NCBI GenBank assembly: GCA_963743575.1
Contig: CAVUQC010000002.1
Coordinates: 398,845 to 462,844, forward strand
DNA: 64,000 bases
Reading direction: 5' to 3'
From: DASUPK01 sp963743575
GTDB taxonomy: Bacteria > Actinomycetota > Thermoleophilia > Solirubrobacterales > 70-9
Part shown: one piece after another, positions 1 to 8,553 of the stretch
Numbering within the stretch: position 1 is the first letter of the stretch
How the letters are laid out: each line of letters starts with the position of its first letter
Notes under the pieces: generated by a model
What the model was told of the DNA's origin: nothing
Databases searched by the model: none
Seen by the model: the letters and a program-made list of their open reading frames with translations, nothing else
Program-made: the position numbers and the translations under genes

Positions 1-324
1 CAGCGTGCCGTCGTCGTGCAGCGCCTTCGCGAGGTTCAGTGCCGTCTGACCCCCGAGGGTCGGCAGCAGGGCATCCGGCCGCTCGCGCTCGATCACCTTC
101 GCCACCGGGCCGGGGAGCAGCGGTTCGATGTAGGTCCGGTCCGCGAACTCAGGGTCGGTCATGATCGTCGCCGGGTTCGAGTTGACCAGCACTACCTCGT
201 AGCCCTCCTCTTGCAGCACCTTGCAGGCCTGCACACCGGAGTAGTCGAACTCGGCGGCCTGGCCGATCACGATCGGACCGGATCCGATCAGGAGGACCTT
301 CTTGATGTCGTCCCGCCTGGGCAT
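1..324 (-). CDS. carB: Carbamoyl-phosphate synthase large subunit (5' part only)
   Basis: Only the first 108 codons are in the window; the gene continues past the left edge. It makes carbamoyl phosphate from bicarbonate, ATP and the ammonia delivered by CarA, for pyrimidine and arginine synthesis. The visible N-terminus carries the CarB signature SGPIVIGQAAEFDYSG followed by VNSNPATIMTD and LLPTLGGQTALNLA, all typical of the first ATP-grasp half. The ATG lies 2 bases after the carA stop, so it is the last visible gene of the pyr operon and is probably translationally coupled to carA. Confidence 0.97.
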   Translation of the reverse strand, partial: MPRRDDIKKVLLIGSGPIVIGQAAEFDYSGVQACKVLQEEGYEVVLVNSNPATIMTDPEFADRTYIEPLLPGPVAKVIERERPDALLPTLGGQTALNLAKALHDDGTL

Positions 325-326
325 GA

Positions 327-1478
327 TCAAACGGGTCCCTGCTCGGCTTCGCCTCCGCTGGGCCCTCGCATACCCGCCAGCTCCAGGAACCGGTCGAAGA
401 GATAGCGGGCGTCATGCGGGCCCGGGCCGGCCTCGGGGTGGTACTGGACCGTGCAGCCGGGGATGTCCTTCAGCACCAGGCCCTCGACCGTCCGGTCGTA
501 GAGATTCAGGTGGGAGAGCTCCGCCTCGCCGAAGTCCGTCTGCCAGCGGACCGGTTCGTCTCCGTCGATCGTCCGGTCTCCGCCGGGCCCGAGGACCGCG
601 AAGCCGTGGTTCTGCGAGGTGATGTCGATCCGGCCCGTCTCCAGATCCTTGACCGGGTGATTGCCTCCCCGGTGGCCGAAGGGCAGCTTGAAGGTCTCTA
701 GGCCGACGGCCCGGCAGAGCAGCTGGTGGCCGAGGCAGATCCCCACCACCGGCTTCTTGCCGACCACTCCACGGACGCTCTCGACCACGTAGTCGAGTGC
801 GCCCGGGTCACCGGGCCCGTTGGCGAGGAAGACGAGGTCCGGGTCACGCGCCAGGACATCCTCGGCCGAGGTGTCGCAGGGGAGCAGCGTGATCCGGCAG
901 CCGCGCTCCCGGAGCTGGCGGATGATCGAGAGCTTGATCCCGGTGTCGATCCCGACCACGTGAGGGCCGGAACCGTCGATCTCGACCGGCTCACCGGGCG
1001 TGACCGTGCGAGCGAAGTCCGCGCCGTCCATCGAGGGCTCGGCCGCGACTCGCTCCCGCGCCTCAGACTCATCGAGCTCGGCCGGGAAGATGCCGCCCCG
1101 CATCGCACCGAGGTCGCGGATGTGCCGGACCAGTGCCCGCGTGTCGATCTCGCCGATTGCCGCTACGCCGCAGTCGCGCAGCCAGTCGAGCCAGCCGCCC
1201 TCGGCGGTGAAGGCGTCCTCCCCGTTCTTCCCCTCGCGCATGATCACGCCGCGCGCATGGGCGCGTTCGGACTCCATCGCGTCGCCGGACACTCCGTAGT
1301 TGCCGATCAGCGGATAGGTGAACGTGATGATCTGGCCGGCGTATGAGGGATCCGAGACCGCCTCCTGGTAGCCGGTCATCGAGGTGTTGAAGACGACCTC
1401 GCCGGTCATCGCCTCGCCGGAGCCGAGCAGGTCACCGTCGAGGCGCGTGCCGTCCTCGAGCAGGACGTAGCCGCTCAC
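327..1478 (-). CDS. carA: Carbamoyl-phosphate synthase small (glutaminase) subunit
   Basis: A protein of 383 residues, normal for CarA. It hydrolyses glutamine and channels ammonia to CarB. The N-terminal half has the CarA-specific segment with VFNTSMTGYQE. The C-terminal half is a class I glutamine amidotransferase with the nucleophile elbow GICLGHQLL (Cys near residue 247) and the His-Glu pair in QYHPEAGPGPHD. The start is GTG, and the first four bases (GTGA) overlap the stop of the upstream cysteine hydrolase, which indicates translational coupling. carB follows after 2 bases. Confidence 0.97.
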   Translation of the reverse strand: MSGYVLLEDGTRLDGDLLGSGEAMTGEVVFNTSMTGYQEAVSDPSYAGQIITFTYPLIGNYGVSGDAMESERAHARGVIMREGKNGEDAFTAEGGWLDWLRDCGVAAIGEIDTRALVRHIRDLGAMRGGIFPAELDESEARERVAAEPSMDGADFARTVTPGEPVEIDGSGPHVVGIDTGIKLSIIRQLRERGCRITLLPCDTSAEDVLARDPDLVFLANGPGDPGALDYVVESVRGVVGKKPVVGICLGHQLLCRAVGLETFKLPFGHRGGNHPVKDLETGRIDITSQNHGFAVLGPGGDRTIDGDEPVRWQTDFGEAELSHLNLYDRTVEGLVLKDIPGCTVQYHPEAGPGPHDARYLFDRFLELAGMRGPSGGEAEQGPV

Positions 1479-2065
1479 GTGATCTTCTCCCTCGCCTTGG
1501 GCACCGCTCCGGGATTCGGGGCGTATTCGAGAATCAGCTTCTGGACGGCCTTGAACTCGTCGGTGCCCGCCCGGCCGAGCAACTCGAAGAGCGCCGTTTC
1601 GACACTGGTCAGCACGGCGCCGGCCCGCTCCATCTTGTGCAGGCCGACTCGCTTGTTCTCCTCCGTCCGAGAGCCGACGGCATCGAGGGGGACCTGCACC
1701 TCCTTGCCCTCCTCGAGCAGGTCGATGGCCGTCTGGCTGACGCAGACATGGCTCTCCACGCCGCAGACGAGCACCTGGTCGCGTCCACCGAGGTCGAAGC
1801 CCTCGGCGTCGGCGGCTGAGAAGACCACCTTCTCCAGCGGCTCCACCCCCTCAGGCAGATGGTCGGCGACCTCGCGAACCGTCTCCCCCAGCCCCTTCGG
1901 GTACTGCTCGGTCGCGATCACCGGGATGCCGATCGCCTCGGCGCCCTGGATCAGGGTCGCGGTCGCCTTGGCGATCCGCTCGAAGTCCGGGATCGCCCTG
2001 CGGAACCCCTCCTGCACGTCGACGACCACCAGGGCGGTGCGGTCGCGGTCGAGCTTGCCGTTCAA
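1475..2065 (-). CDS. Isochorismatase-family cysteine hydrolase inside the pyr operon
   Basis: A protein of about 196 residues if it starts at TTG 2065, whose TTGA overlaps the pyrC stop. A longer frame reaching 2209 would lie inside pyrC and is rejected. The fold is the isochorismatase-like cysteine hydrolase: ALVVVDVQEGF gives the catalytic Asp16, LEKVVFSA the Lys, and CGVESHVCVSQTA the Cys nucleophile. The TEQYPKGLG segment resembles the ISOC1/ISOC2-type subgroup. The substrate is unknown. Its position between pyrC and carA, with 4-base overlaps on both sides, suggests a function tied to pyrimidine metabolism, perhaps removal of a ureido or carbamoyl by-product; that is inference only. Confidence 0.9.
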   Translation of the reverse strand: MNGKLDRDRTALVVVDVQEGFRRAIPDFERIAKATATLIQGAEAIGIPVIATEQYPKGLGETVREVADHLPEGVEPLEKVVFSAADAEGFDLGGRDQVLVCGVESHVCVSQTAIDLLEEGKEVQVPLDAVGSRTEENKRVGLHKMERAGAVLTSVETALFELLGRAGTDEFKAVQKLILEYAPNPGAVPKAREKIT

Positions 2066-3441
2066 GAGGCCACCCCGAGCGCGAAGCTCCGCTGGCGGAA
2101 GGCCACCCGGCCGGCGGCAAGCGTCATCAGCACGCGGCCGGTCAACTCCCGGCCGCCGAAGCAGTTGTTGTACGAGCGGCTCTCGTAGCCGTCCTCGCCG
2201 ACGGTCCACGTGAGCTCGGGATCGATCAGGGCGACGTTCGCGACCGCCCCTGCCTCGAGGCGAGGGGCCTCGATCCCGAAGGGCTCGCCGCCACAGGTCA
2301 TCCGCTCGACCAGCAGCTCGAGGGAGATGACTCCGGGAAGCACCAGGTCGGTGTAGAGCGCGGCGAAGGCCGTCTCCAGGCCGGTCACGCCCATGGCGGC
2401 CTCCTCAAAGGGGACCTCCTTCTCCTCCGACGCGTGCGGCGCGTGGTCGGTTGCGACGCAGTCGATCGTGCCGTCGCGAAGCCCGTCGATCAGCGCCTGG
2501 CGGTCGTCCTCGGTGCGGAGCGGCGGGTTCATCTTGAAGCGAGCATCGAGGCCGCGGACCGCCTCGTCGGTGAGCGTGAGGTGGTGGGGGCTCGCCTCGC
2601 AGGTGACCTGCACGCCGGCCTCCTTGGCGCGCGCGATCTCCTCCACCGAGGCCCGCGCCGAGAGGTGCTGCACGTGGATCCGCGCCCCCTCATATAGAGC
2701 GAGCGAGCAGTTGCGGGCGATCATGGTCGACTCGGAGACGGCCGGCACGCCCGCCATGCCGAGCACTGCCGAGACCTCGCCCTCGTTCATCACCCCGCCG
2801 GCGGAGAGATCCGGGTCCTCCTCGTGGAGCGCGACTACGCCACCGGCCAGGCGCTGGTACTGGAGCGCGCGACGCAGCACCCGGGCGTTGGCGATCGGCA
2901 GGCCGTCATCGGAGAACCCGATCGCGCCGGTCTCTGCGAGCTCGGCCATCTCGGTCAGCTCCCTGCCCTCCATGCCCCGGGTGACGTTGGCGACGAAGCC
3001 CACCGGGATCGACGCCTCGCGCAGAGCGCGATCGCGGACGGAGCCGAGCACCGCGGCGGAATCGATCGGCGGTGAGGTGTTGGCCATCGCGATCACGGCG
3101 CAATAGCCGCCGGCGGCCGCGGAGCGAGTGCCGGTCTCGAGGTCCTCCTTGTGCTCCTGCCCGGGGACCCGGAAGTGGACGTGCGGGTCGACGAAGGCCG
3201 GCAGCGCCAGCAGGCCGTCGCCCTCGACCACCTCCGCTCCCTCGATTGAGGGGGCGGCGCCGGGCTCGGCGATCTCGGCGATCTCCCCATCGCGCACAAC
3301 GAGGTCGCGGGCGCCATCGAGCCCGGTCCGCGGGTCGAGCAGCCTGGCGCCCTTGACGATGAGGCTCGCGCCCTCGCCGGGCCTCGAGACCAGCTTCGGG
3401 GCCTCCGCCCCACCCTCGGCGCCGTTCTCAGTGACGTTCAC
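2062..3441 (-). CDS. pyrC: Dihydroorotase
   Basis: A protein of 459 residues of the amidohydrolase superfamily, class I (PyrC/AllB-like) dihydroorotase. It cyclises carbamoyl aspartate to dihydroorotate in de novo pyrimidine synthesis. Metal ligands are visible in DPHVHFRVPGQ (His87, His89). Later motifs are TCEASPHHLTLTDE and the catalytic Asp segment CVATDHAPH. About 25 N-terminal residues before SLIVKGARLLDP are extra. GTG start at 3441 overlapping the pyrB stop (GTGA); the stop overlaps the next gene's TTG. The tight overlaps place it in a single pyrRBC-car transcript. Confidence 0.96.
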   Translation of the reverse strand: MNVTENGAEGGAEAPKLVSRPGEGASLIVKGARLLDPRTGLDGARDLVVRDGEIAEIAEPGAAPSIEGAEVVEGDGLLALPAFVDPHVHFRVPGQEHKEDLETGTRSAAAGGYCAVIAMANTSPPIDSAAVLGSVRDRALREASIPVGFVANVTRGMEGRELTEMAELAETGAIGFSDDGLPIANARVLRRALQYQRLAGGVVALHEEDPDLSAGGVMNEGEVSAVLGMAGVPAVSESTMIARNCSLALYEGARIHVQHLSARASVEEIARAKEAGVQVTCEASPHHLTLTDEAVRGLDARFKMNPPLRTEDDRQALIDGLRDGTIDCVATDHAPHASEEKEVPFEEAAMGVTGLETAFAALYTDLVLPGVISLELLVERMTCGGEPFGIEAPRLEAGAVANVALIDPELTWTVGEDGYESRSYNNCFGGRELTGRVLMTLAAGRVAFRQRSFALGVAS

Positions 3442-4393
3442 GCCGGCTGTCCGATCGTCGGGGTGTCGGCGGGCGCGGGACCCTGATCGGGCCGTGCCCG
3501 GTCGCTCCCGGCCAGGAGCTCGTAGAGGATCGCCATGCGGACCACCAAACCGCTCTCGACCTGAGCCGTCATCAGCGACTGCGGCGAGTCGATCACCTCC
3601 GGCGAGAGCTCGACGCCGCGATTGACCGGCCCGGGGTGCATGAGCAGCTGGCGTGGGCCGAGCCGGCGGGAGTCGATCTGGTAGCGGCTGGCGTATTCGC
3701 GCAGCGAGGGAACAAAGCTCTCGCTCATCCGCTCGCGCTGCATGCGCAGGGCGTAGACGACGTCCGCCTCGCCGAGGCCGCCAAGGTCATATGCGACGTC
3801 GCAGCCGAGCGACTCGATCCCACGCGGAATCAGCGTCGGCGGGCCGCAGAGGGTCACCTGCGCGCCCATCTTCTGGAAGGCGAGCAGGCAGGACCGAGCG
3901 ACCCGGCTGTGCAGGACGTCGCCGACGATCCAGATCTTCGTCCCCTCCAGCGTGTCGAGCCGCTGGCGAAGGGTGAAGACATCGAGCAGGGCCTGCGTCG
4001 GGTGCTCGTGCTTGCCATCGCCGGCGTTGATGACCGACGCCTCCGTCCAGCGGGCGACCAGGCCGGCGGCGCCGGCGTGCGGCGAGCGGATCACGATCGC
4101 GGCGGGGTCGTAGGCGGAGAGCGTCGCGACCGTGTCCTTCAGGGACTCCCCCTTGTCGACTGAGGAACCAGCCGACTTGACACTCACCACATCTGCCGAG
4201 AGGCGCTTCGCCGCGAGCTCGAACGAGGAGAGCGTGCGGGTGCTCGCCTCGTAGAAGAGGTTGACGATGGTCCGGCCCCGAAGGGTCGGGACCTTCTTGA
4301 TGTCGCGACGGCCGACCTCGGCGAAACTCTGCGCGCGCTCGAGGATGCGGTCCATCTCCTCGCGCGAGAGCTCCTCCACCCCGAGCAGGTGCT

Positions 4394-4397
<4 letters not shown>
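3438..4397 (-). CDS. pyrB: Aspartate carbamoyltransferase catalytic subunit
   Basis: A protein of 319 residues, standard length. It transfers the carbamoyl group to aspartate, the committed step of pyrimidine synthesis. The carbamoyl-phosphate loop is YEASTRTLSSFE (residues 49-60). VKSAGSSVDKGESLKD carries the Ser/Lys loop contributed to the neighbouring subunit; HEHPTQALLD and LMHPGPVNRGVE complete the active site. No pyrI regulatory subunit lies nearby, as is usual where PyrR controls the operon. Residues past 300 form a Pro/Ala-rich tail. ATG start overlapping the pyrR stop by 4 bases. Confidence 0.97.
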
Positions 4398-4963
<566 letters not shown>

Positions 4964-5071
4964 TGCCTTGCTCCTTCCCGGCCTCACGGGACCGTGGTTA
5001 AAGGGGCTTGCGCGGGCCAGCGTAGCAGCGGGGTGCGACGATTCCGGCCCGGAAGCCGCAGGTTGCGGCGG

Positions 5072-6055
5072 TTAGTCGCCGGCCGGCGCAGGTTCCGGCC
5101 GCGGCTCGGGGTGCTGCTTCGCCCCTTCCTTGACCAGCTCGGGATCCCGCCGCTCCGGGAAGGGGATCTCGACCAGGTCGAAGTCCCTCGGCGCCACCGT
5201 GTTCGGGAAGGCCGCGCGCGCCTCCTCGAGCACCGCCGAGACGTTGTAGCGGGACGAGACGTGGACGATTGCCAGCATGTGCACCTCGGCGTCGGCCGCG
5301 AGCTGTGCGGCATCGCGCGCCGTCGAGTGACCGGTGTCCGCAGCCCGCGCAGCCTCCTCCACGGCGAACGTCCCGTCATGGATCAGCAGCTGGGCGGCGT
5401 GCGCAGCGATGCGGGTCATCTCGCACGGGGCTGTGTCGCCGGTGATCACGATTTTCCGGCCCGGTCGGGCCTCTCCGAGCACCTGATCCGGGCGCACCTG
5501 CGAGCCGTCGACCGAGATGGTCTCCCCGCGCTGCAGCCGGCCAAAGTCGTGGTCGTCCCTGATGCCCAGCCCGCGTGCCGCATCGACGTCGAAGCGACCC
5601 GGCCGCTCCGGCTCAACGTACGCGTAGCCGAGGGCCTTCATCCGGTGCTCGACCGCAAATGCGCGCATCTCGAAGCCCTCGTGCTCGATCCCATCCCCCG
5701 GCTCGAGCTCGACGAGCTCGACCTCGTAGCGGAGCCGGCCGAAGATCCGCCGCAGCGCCTCGAACAGGTCGCGAAGACCAGGCGGGCCGACGATCCGAAG
5801 CGGCGCCTGCCGCTCCATCAGGTCGTAGGTCTTCAGCAGGCCGGGCAGCCCAAGGTAGTGGTCGGCATGGAAGTGCGTGATGTAGATGTCGTCGACCTGG
5901 ACCAGCCCTGTCGAGGCGATCATCTGCCGCTGGGCACCCTCCCCCGCGTCCACCAGGACGCGGCTCCCGCCGGCGCGGATCAGCACGCAGGCGGTGGCCC
6001 TCCGCGCCGAGGGCACGGAGCCGCCGGTGCCGAGGAAGACAACCGAGAGGTCCAC
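5072..6055 (-). CDS. rnz: Ribonuclease Z
   Basis: A protein of 327 residues of the metallo-beta-lactamase fold, tRNA 3' endonuclease type. It begins LSVVFLGTGGSVP and has the zinc motif THFHADHYLGLPGL (residues 60-73), then VITGDTAPCE and LIHDGTF. These are RNase Z rather than general MBL signatures. It removes 3' trailers from tRNA precursors that lack an encoded CCA, which fits the tRNA-Arg gene immediately upstream (6081-6154), itself without CCA. Residues after about 305 are a Pro/Glu-rich tail of unknown role. Confidence 0.95.
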   Translation of the reverse strand: MDLSVVFLGTGGSVPSARRATACVLIRAGGSRVLVDAGEGAQRQMIASTGLVQVDDIYITHFHADHYLGLPGLLKTYDLMERQAPLRIVGPPGLRDLFEALRRIFGRLRYEVELVELEPGDGIEHEGFEMRAFAVEHRMKALGYAYVEPERPGRFDVDAARGLGIRDDHDFGRLQRGETISVDGSQVRPDQVLGEARPGRKIVITGDTAPCEMTRIAAHAAQLLIHDGTFAVEEAARAADTGHSTARDAAQLAADAEVHMLAIVHVSSRYNVSAVLEEARAAFPNTVAPRDFDLVEIPFPERRDPELVKEGAKQHPEPRPEPAPAGD

Positions 6056-6080
6056 GGGCCTAGCCTAGACTTGGCCGCCC

Positions 6081-6154
6081 GCGCCCGTAGCTCAGCTGGA
6101 TAGAGCGCTCCCCTCCGGAGGGAGAGGCCGCAGGTTCGAATCCTGCCGGGCGCG
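6081..6154 (+). tRNA. tRNA-Arg, anticodon CCG
   Basis: A complete cloverleaf: acceptor GCGCCCG pairs with CGGGCGC; D arm GCTC...GAGC; anticodon stem CTCCC/GGGAG enclosing loop CTCCGGA, so the anticodon is CCG (reads CGG); variable loop of 5; T arm GCAGG-TTCGAAT-CCTGC. The discriminator is G, and the following bases CTG show that CCA is not encoded. The CGG codon is common in this GC-rich genome. Confidence 0.97.
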
Positions 6155-6165
6155 CTGAGCGCTCC

Positions 6166-6642
6166 TCAGACGAGGCAGGTGTTGGTCACGTGCAGCTCGA
6201 CGTGAGTGAAGCGGTGGCGTCGGACCTGGATGCGCTGGGTCTCGCCCGTGAGGCAAGGGACGATGACGGCTGGCCCATGCGCGCCCGACAGCGGACACAC
6301 GGTCTGCGGCATCGGCTTGCAGGTGGGCGGCGGCGACGGCGGCACTGAGCTGACGTCGTAGAGGCCGGGCTTCACGCGGATCTTGAAGTGGCCGTCGGTC
6401 GTCGCCTGGCTCGCGACCTGGCGGCCGTCCTTCGGGCGGGAGACCGTGATCGTCAGGGGTCCCGCATAAGGCGGCTCAGGCTGGGGCGGCTCGGAGCACG
6501 CTCCCGGACACGTCGCGTTCAGCACGACGCCCTTCACCCCGGCGGCCGGGTGGTGGTGCTTCTTCGCCTGTGCGGGCCCCACGGGAAGGGCGACTACGCC
6601 CAGCACAGCGAGAGCTGTCAGCAGACGGCGCACGGTCTCCAT
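6166..6642 (-). CDS. Secreted protein with a possible prealbumin-like (Cna-B/carboxypeptidase-regulatory-like) domain
   Basis: A protein of 158 residues with a clear signal peptide (Arg-rich start, hydrophobic core, cleavage after VGPAQA) and then a Lys/His cluster KKHHH. The mature part has two or three Cys pairs. The segment GVKGVVLNATCPGAC...TDGHFKIRVKPGLYDV resembles one beta-sandwich domain of the carboxypeptidase-regulatory type. No catalytic motif is seen. The function is unknown; an exported, disulfide-stabilised protein is the safest call. Its stop lies 12 bases from the convergent tRNA gene. Confidence 0.7.
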   Translation of the reverse strand: METVRRLLTALAVLGVVALPVGPAQAKKHHHPAAGVKGVVLNATCPGACSEPPQPEPPYAGPLTITVSRPKDGRQVASQATTDGHFKIRVKPGLYDVSSVPPSPPPTCKPMPQTVCPLSGAHGPAVIVPCLTGETQRIQVRRHRFTHVELHVTNTCLV

Positions 6643-6675
6643 CTACCCCCGGAAACCGAACCGAATCGCGCGGGG

Positions 6676-6948
6676 TCAGCCGCCGGCGACCGCTGGGAGG
6701 ATCGTGACCTCGTCGCCATCGTTGACGGCGGTGTCCAGTCCGTCCTGGAAGCGGATGTCCTCGCCGGAGACGTAGACGTTGACGAAGCGCCGCAGGTCGC
6801 CATCCTGGGTGATCCGCTCGCGCAGCCCGTCGTGCTGGTCGAAGACGGCGTCGAGCGCCTCGCCGACGGTCGTCCCCTCCACCTCGATCTCCCCGTCGCC
6901 GCCGGTGGCGGCGCGGAGCTGAGCCGGGATCTTCACGGTGATGCTCAT
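6676..6948 (-). CDS. MoaD/ThiS-like sulfur carrier protein (possible MetO-type homocysteine sulfur donor)
   Basis: A 90-residue beta-grasp protein of the MoaD/ThiS family ending in the obligatory Gly-Gly (PAVAGG), the site of C-terminal thiocarboxylate formation. NDGDEVTILPAVAGG is the family signature. It lies 41 bases downstream of the threonine-synthase-like gene under the same SAM riboswitch. Established analogues are CysO of mycobacteria (cysteine synthesis) and, as I recall, MetO of Streptomyces, which gives sulfur to the ThrC homologue MetM. Co-transcription with a PLP enzyme behind a SAM switch favours a role in homocysteine synthesis over molybdopterin. No adenylating E1 or JAMM protease is in the window. 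Confidence 0.88.
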   Translation of the reverse strand: MSITVKIPAQLRAATGGDGEIEVEGTTVGEALDAVFDQHDGLRERITQDGDLRRFVNVYVSGEDIRFQDGLDTAVNDGDEVTILPAVAGG

Positions 6949-6989
6949 CGGGCCGAGATCTTATTCATCGGTCGGGCCTGGCTGCGTTC

Positions 6990-8225
6990 CTAGGCCGAGG
7001 CCCCCACTCCCTCGAACTCCTCGTGGAAGGCGTCCAGGGTGGGATCGATCTCGTGCATCCGGAACGACTCGCGGGCGGCGTCGAGCGTCTTCAGGCCCTC
7101 GCCGGTGATGTAGGCGACGACGCGCTCGTCGGAGCCGATCACGCCCTCCTCGGCGAGCTTGGTGAGGACGCCGATCGTGACGCCCCCGGCCGTCTCGGTG
7201 AAGACGCCGGTCGTCTCGGCGAGCAGCTTGATGCCGGCGCGGATCTCGTCGTCGCCGACCGACTTGATCTGCCCGCCGGTCTGCCTGGCGAGCTCGAGGG
7301 CGTAGGGCCCGTCCGCCGGATCGCCGATCGCGAGGCTCTTCGCAATCGTGTCGGGCGTGCGCTCGGGCTTGCAGACATCCCAGCCCTCGGCGAACGCGGT
7401 GGCGACGGGCGAGCAGCCGTCAGGCTGGGCGCCGCAGAAGGTGGGCAGCTCTCCCTCGACCAGGCCGACCTCGCGCCACTCGCGGATGCCCTTGGCGAGC
7501 TTCGTGAACAGGGATCCCGAGGCGATCGGCGCCACGATGCGCTCCGGCAGGCTCCAGCCGAGCTGCTCGATCGTCTCGAAGGCGAGGGTCTTCGACCCCT
7601 CGGAGTAGTAGGGCCGCAGGTTGACGTTGACGAAGGCCCACGGGTGTGTCTGGCTGAGCTCGGTGCAGAGCCGGTTGACGTCGTCGTAGGTGCCGCGGAT
7701 CCCGACCAGATTGGTGCCGTAGATGCCGGTCGCGAGCAGCTTCTGCTCCTCGAGGTCGGCGGGGACGAAGACGTAGGAATCGAGTCCCGCCGCGGCCGCG
7801 TGGGCGGCGACGGCGTTGGCGAGGTTCCCGGTCGACGCACAGGCAACCGTCTCGAAACCCAGCTCCTTGGCCTTGGCGACGGCCACCGCGACGACTCGAT
7901 CCTTGAAGGAGTGAGTGGGATTCGCGGCATCGTTCTTGATCCAGAGCTCGCCCAGCCCGAGCCGCTCCGCCAGGCGGTCGGCTCGGATCAGCGGCGTCAG
8001 GCCCGGCTCGAGCGGATCGCCCGGCCGCCCCGCGAAGGGCAGGAAGTCCGAATAGCGCCAGATGCCCCGCGAGCCGGCCTGGATCTTCCGGCGCGCCTCC
8101 CCGGCATCCAGATCCGAGAAGTCATAGGAGACCTCGAGCGGCCCGAAGCACTGCTCGCAGACGAAGCTGGCCTCGAGCGGATAGGACTCTCCGCATTCCT
8201 TGCATTTGAGTGATTCGACTGCCAT
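6990..8225 (-). CDS. Threonine synthase family PLP enzyme; probable O-phosphohomoserine-dependent homocysteine synthase (MetM-like) or threonine synthase
   Basis: A protein of 411 residues. It begins with a zinc ribbon (Cys8, Cys11, Cys23, Cys26), then the fold-type II PLP domain: NPTHSFKDR carries the PLP lysine (Lys108), CASTGNLANAVAAHA binds the phosphate, and ETAGGVTIGVL lies near the C-terminus. By family alone it would be thrC (O-phosphohomoserine to threonine). Its leader, however, is a SAM-I riboswitch, and the next gene is a MoaD-like sulfur carrier. Both point to sulfur amino acid synthesis, as in the Streptomyces MetM/MetO route where O-phosphohomoserine and a protein thiocarboxylate yield homocysteine. 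Sequence alone cannot separate the two activities. Confidence 0.85.
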   Translation of the reverse strand: MAVESLKCKECGESYPLEASFVCEQCFGPLEVSYDFSDLDAGEARRKIQAGSRGIWRYSDFLPFAGRPGDPLEPGLTPLIRADRLAERLGLGELWIKNDAANPTHSFKDRVVAVAVAKAKELGFETVACASTGNLANAVAAHAAAAGLDSYVFVPADLEEQKLLATGIYGTNLVGIRGTYDDVNRLCTELSQTHPWAFVNVNLRPYYSEGSKTLAFETIEQLGWSLPERIVAPIASGSLFTKLAKGIREWREVGLVEGELPTFCGAQPDGCSPVATAFAEGWDVCKPERTPDTIAKSLAIGDPADGPYALELARQTGGQIKSVGDDEIRAGIKLLAETTGVFTETAGGVTIGVLTKLAEEGVIGSDERVVAYITGEGLKTLDAARESFRMHEIDPTLDAFHEEFEGVGASA

Positions 8226-8238
8226 TTGGCTCCTCTAC

Positions 8239-8274
8239 GAAAAAGACCTCCGCCGGGATCGATGTGGGCGGAGG
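8239..8274 (-). terminator. Riboswitch-controlled rho-independent terminator
   Basis: On the minus strand CCTCCGCC (8274-8267) pairs with GGCGGAGG (8254-8247), an 8-bp GC stem, followed by TCTTTTTC, and ends about 10 bases before the ATG. The 5' arm and loop contain CCCACATC, which is perfectly complementary to GATGTGGG at the 3' side of riboswitch stem P1 (8300-8293). That gives a clear antiterminator alternative of 8 bp. Confidence 0.85.
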
Positions 8275-8294
8275 TTCGGGAGGAACTCTCTCCC

Positions 8295-8408
8295 CACATC
8301 TTCCAGGCTCTCTGACTTCACCTGCTGGAGTTGGCACCTTCCTCGGACCTAGATCCGAGGGGGTTGCCGGGGTTTCTTCGGGCCAGTCCCTCCACCCCTC
8401 TTGATGTG
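8295..8408 (-). promoter_or_regulatory. SAM-I (S-box) riboswitch aptamer
   Basis: The minus strand shows the SAM-I core: CACATC at 8408-8403 and GATGTG at 8300-8295 form P1, with AAGAGGGGTGGAGGGACTGG, then CCCGAAGAAACCCCGGCAACC, a variable P3 hairpin around CTCGGATCTAGGTCCGAG, GGTGCCAACTCC, and GTCAGAGAGCC before P1 closes. The conserved GGCCC...GAAACCCxGGCAACC and GGTGCCAA..CC elements are intact. When SAM binds, P1 forms and the downstream terminator folds (gene off). Without SAM, the 3' strand of P1 can pair with the terminator loop (gene on). Confidence 0.95.
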
Positions 8409-8460
8409 GTGCGTATGTGACGGGGAATATAGCAACGCCGTAATTCCGCATTTGCAGGTG
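8409..8460 (-). promoter_or_regulatory. Candidate promoter of the SAM-riboswitch transcript
   Basis: On the minus strand TATATT (8431-8426) is a good -10 hexamer placed so that transcription would start near 8419, about 11 bases before riboswitch stem P1. The -35 region about 17 bases further up is only weakly conserved. The opposite-strand corA gene starts at 8554, so this region is also its upstream region. Confidence 0.45.
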
Positions 8461-8553
8461 CGATTCGGGCATCACCCTGCGCCGCACCTCGCGCCTCGCA
8501 GTACAGTGGATTAACCATGGAAGTCGAAGCGACGAACACACTGGGGCCGGAAG

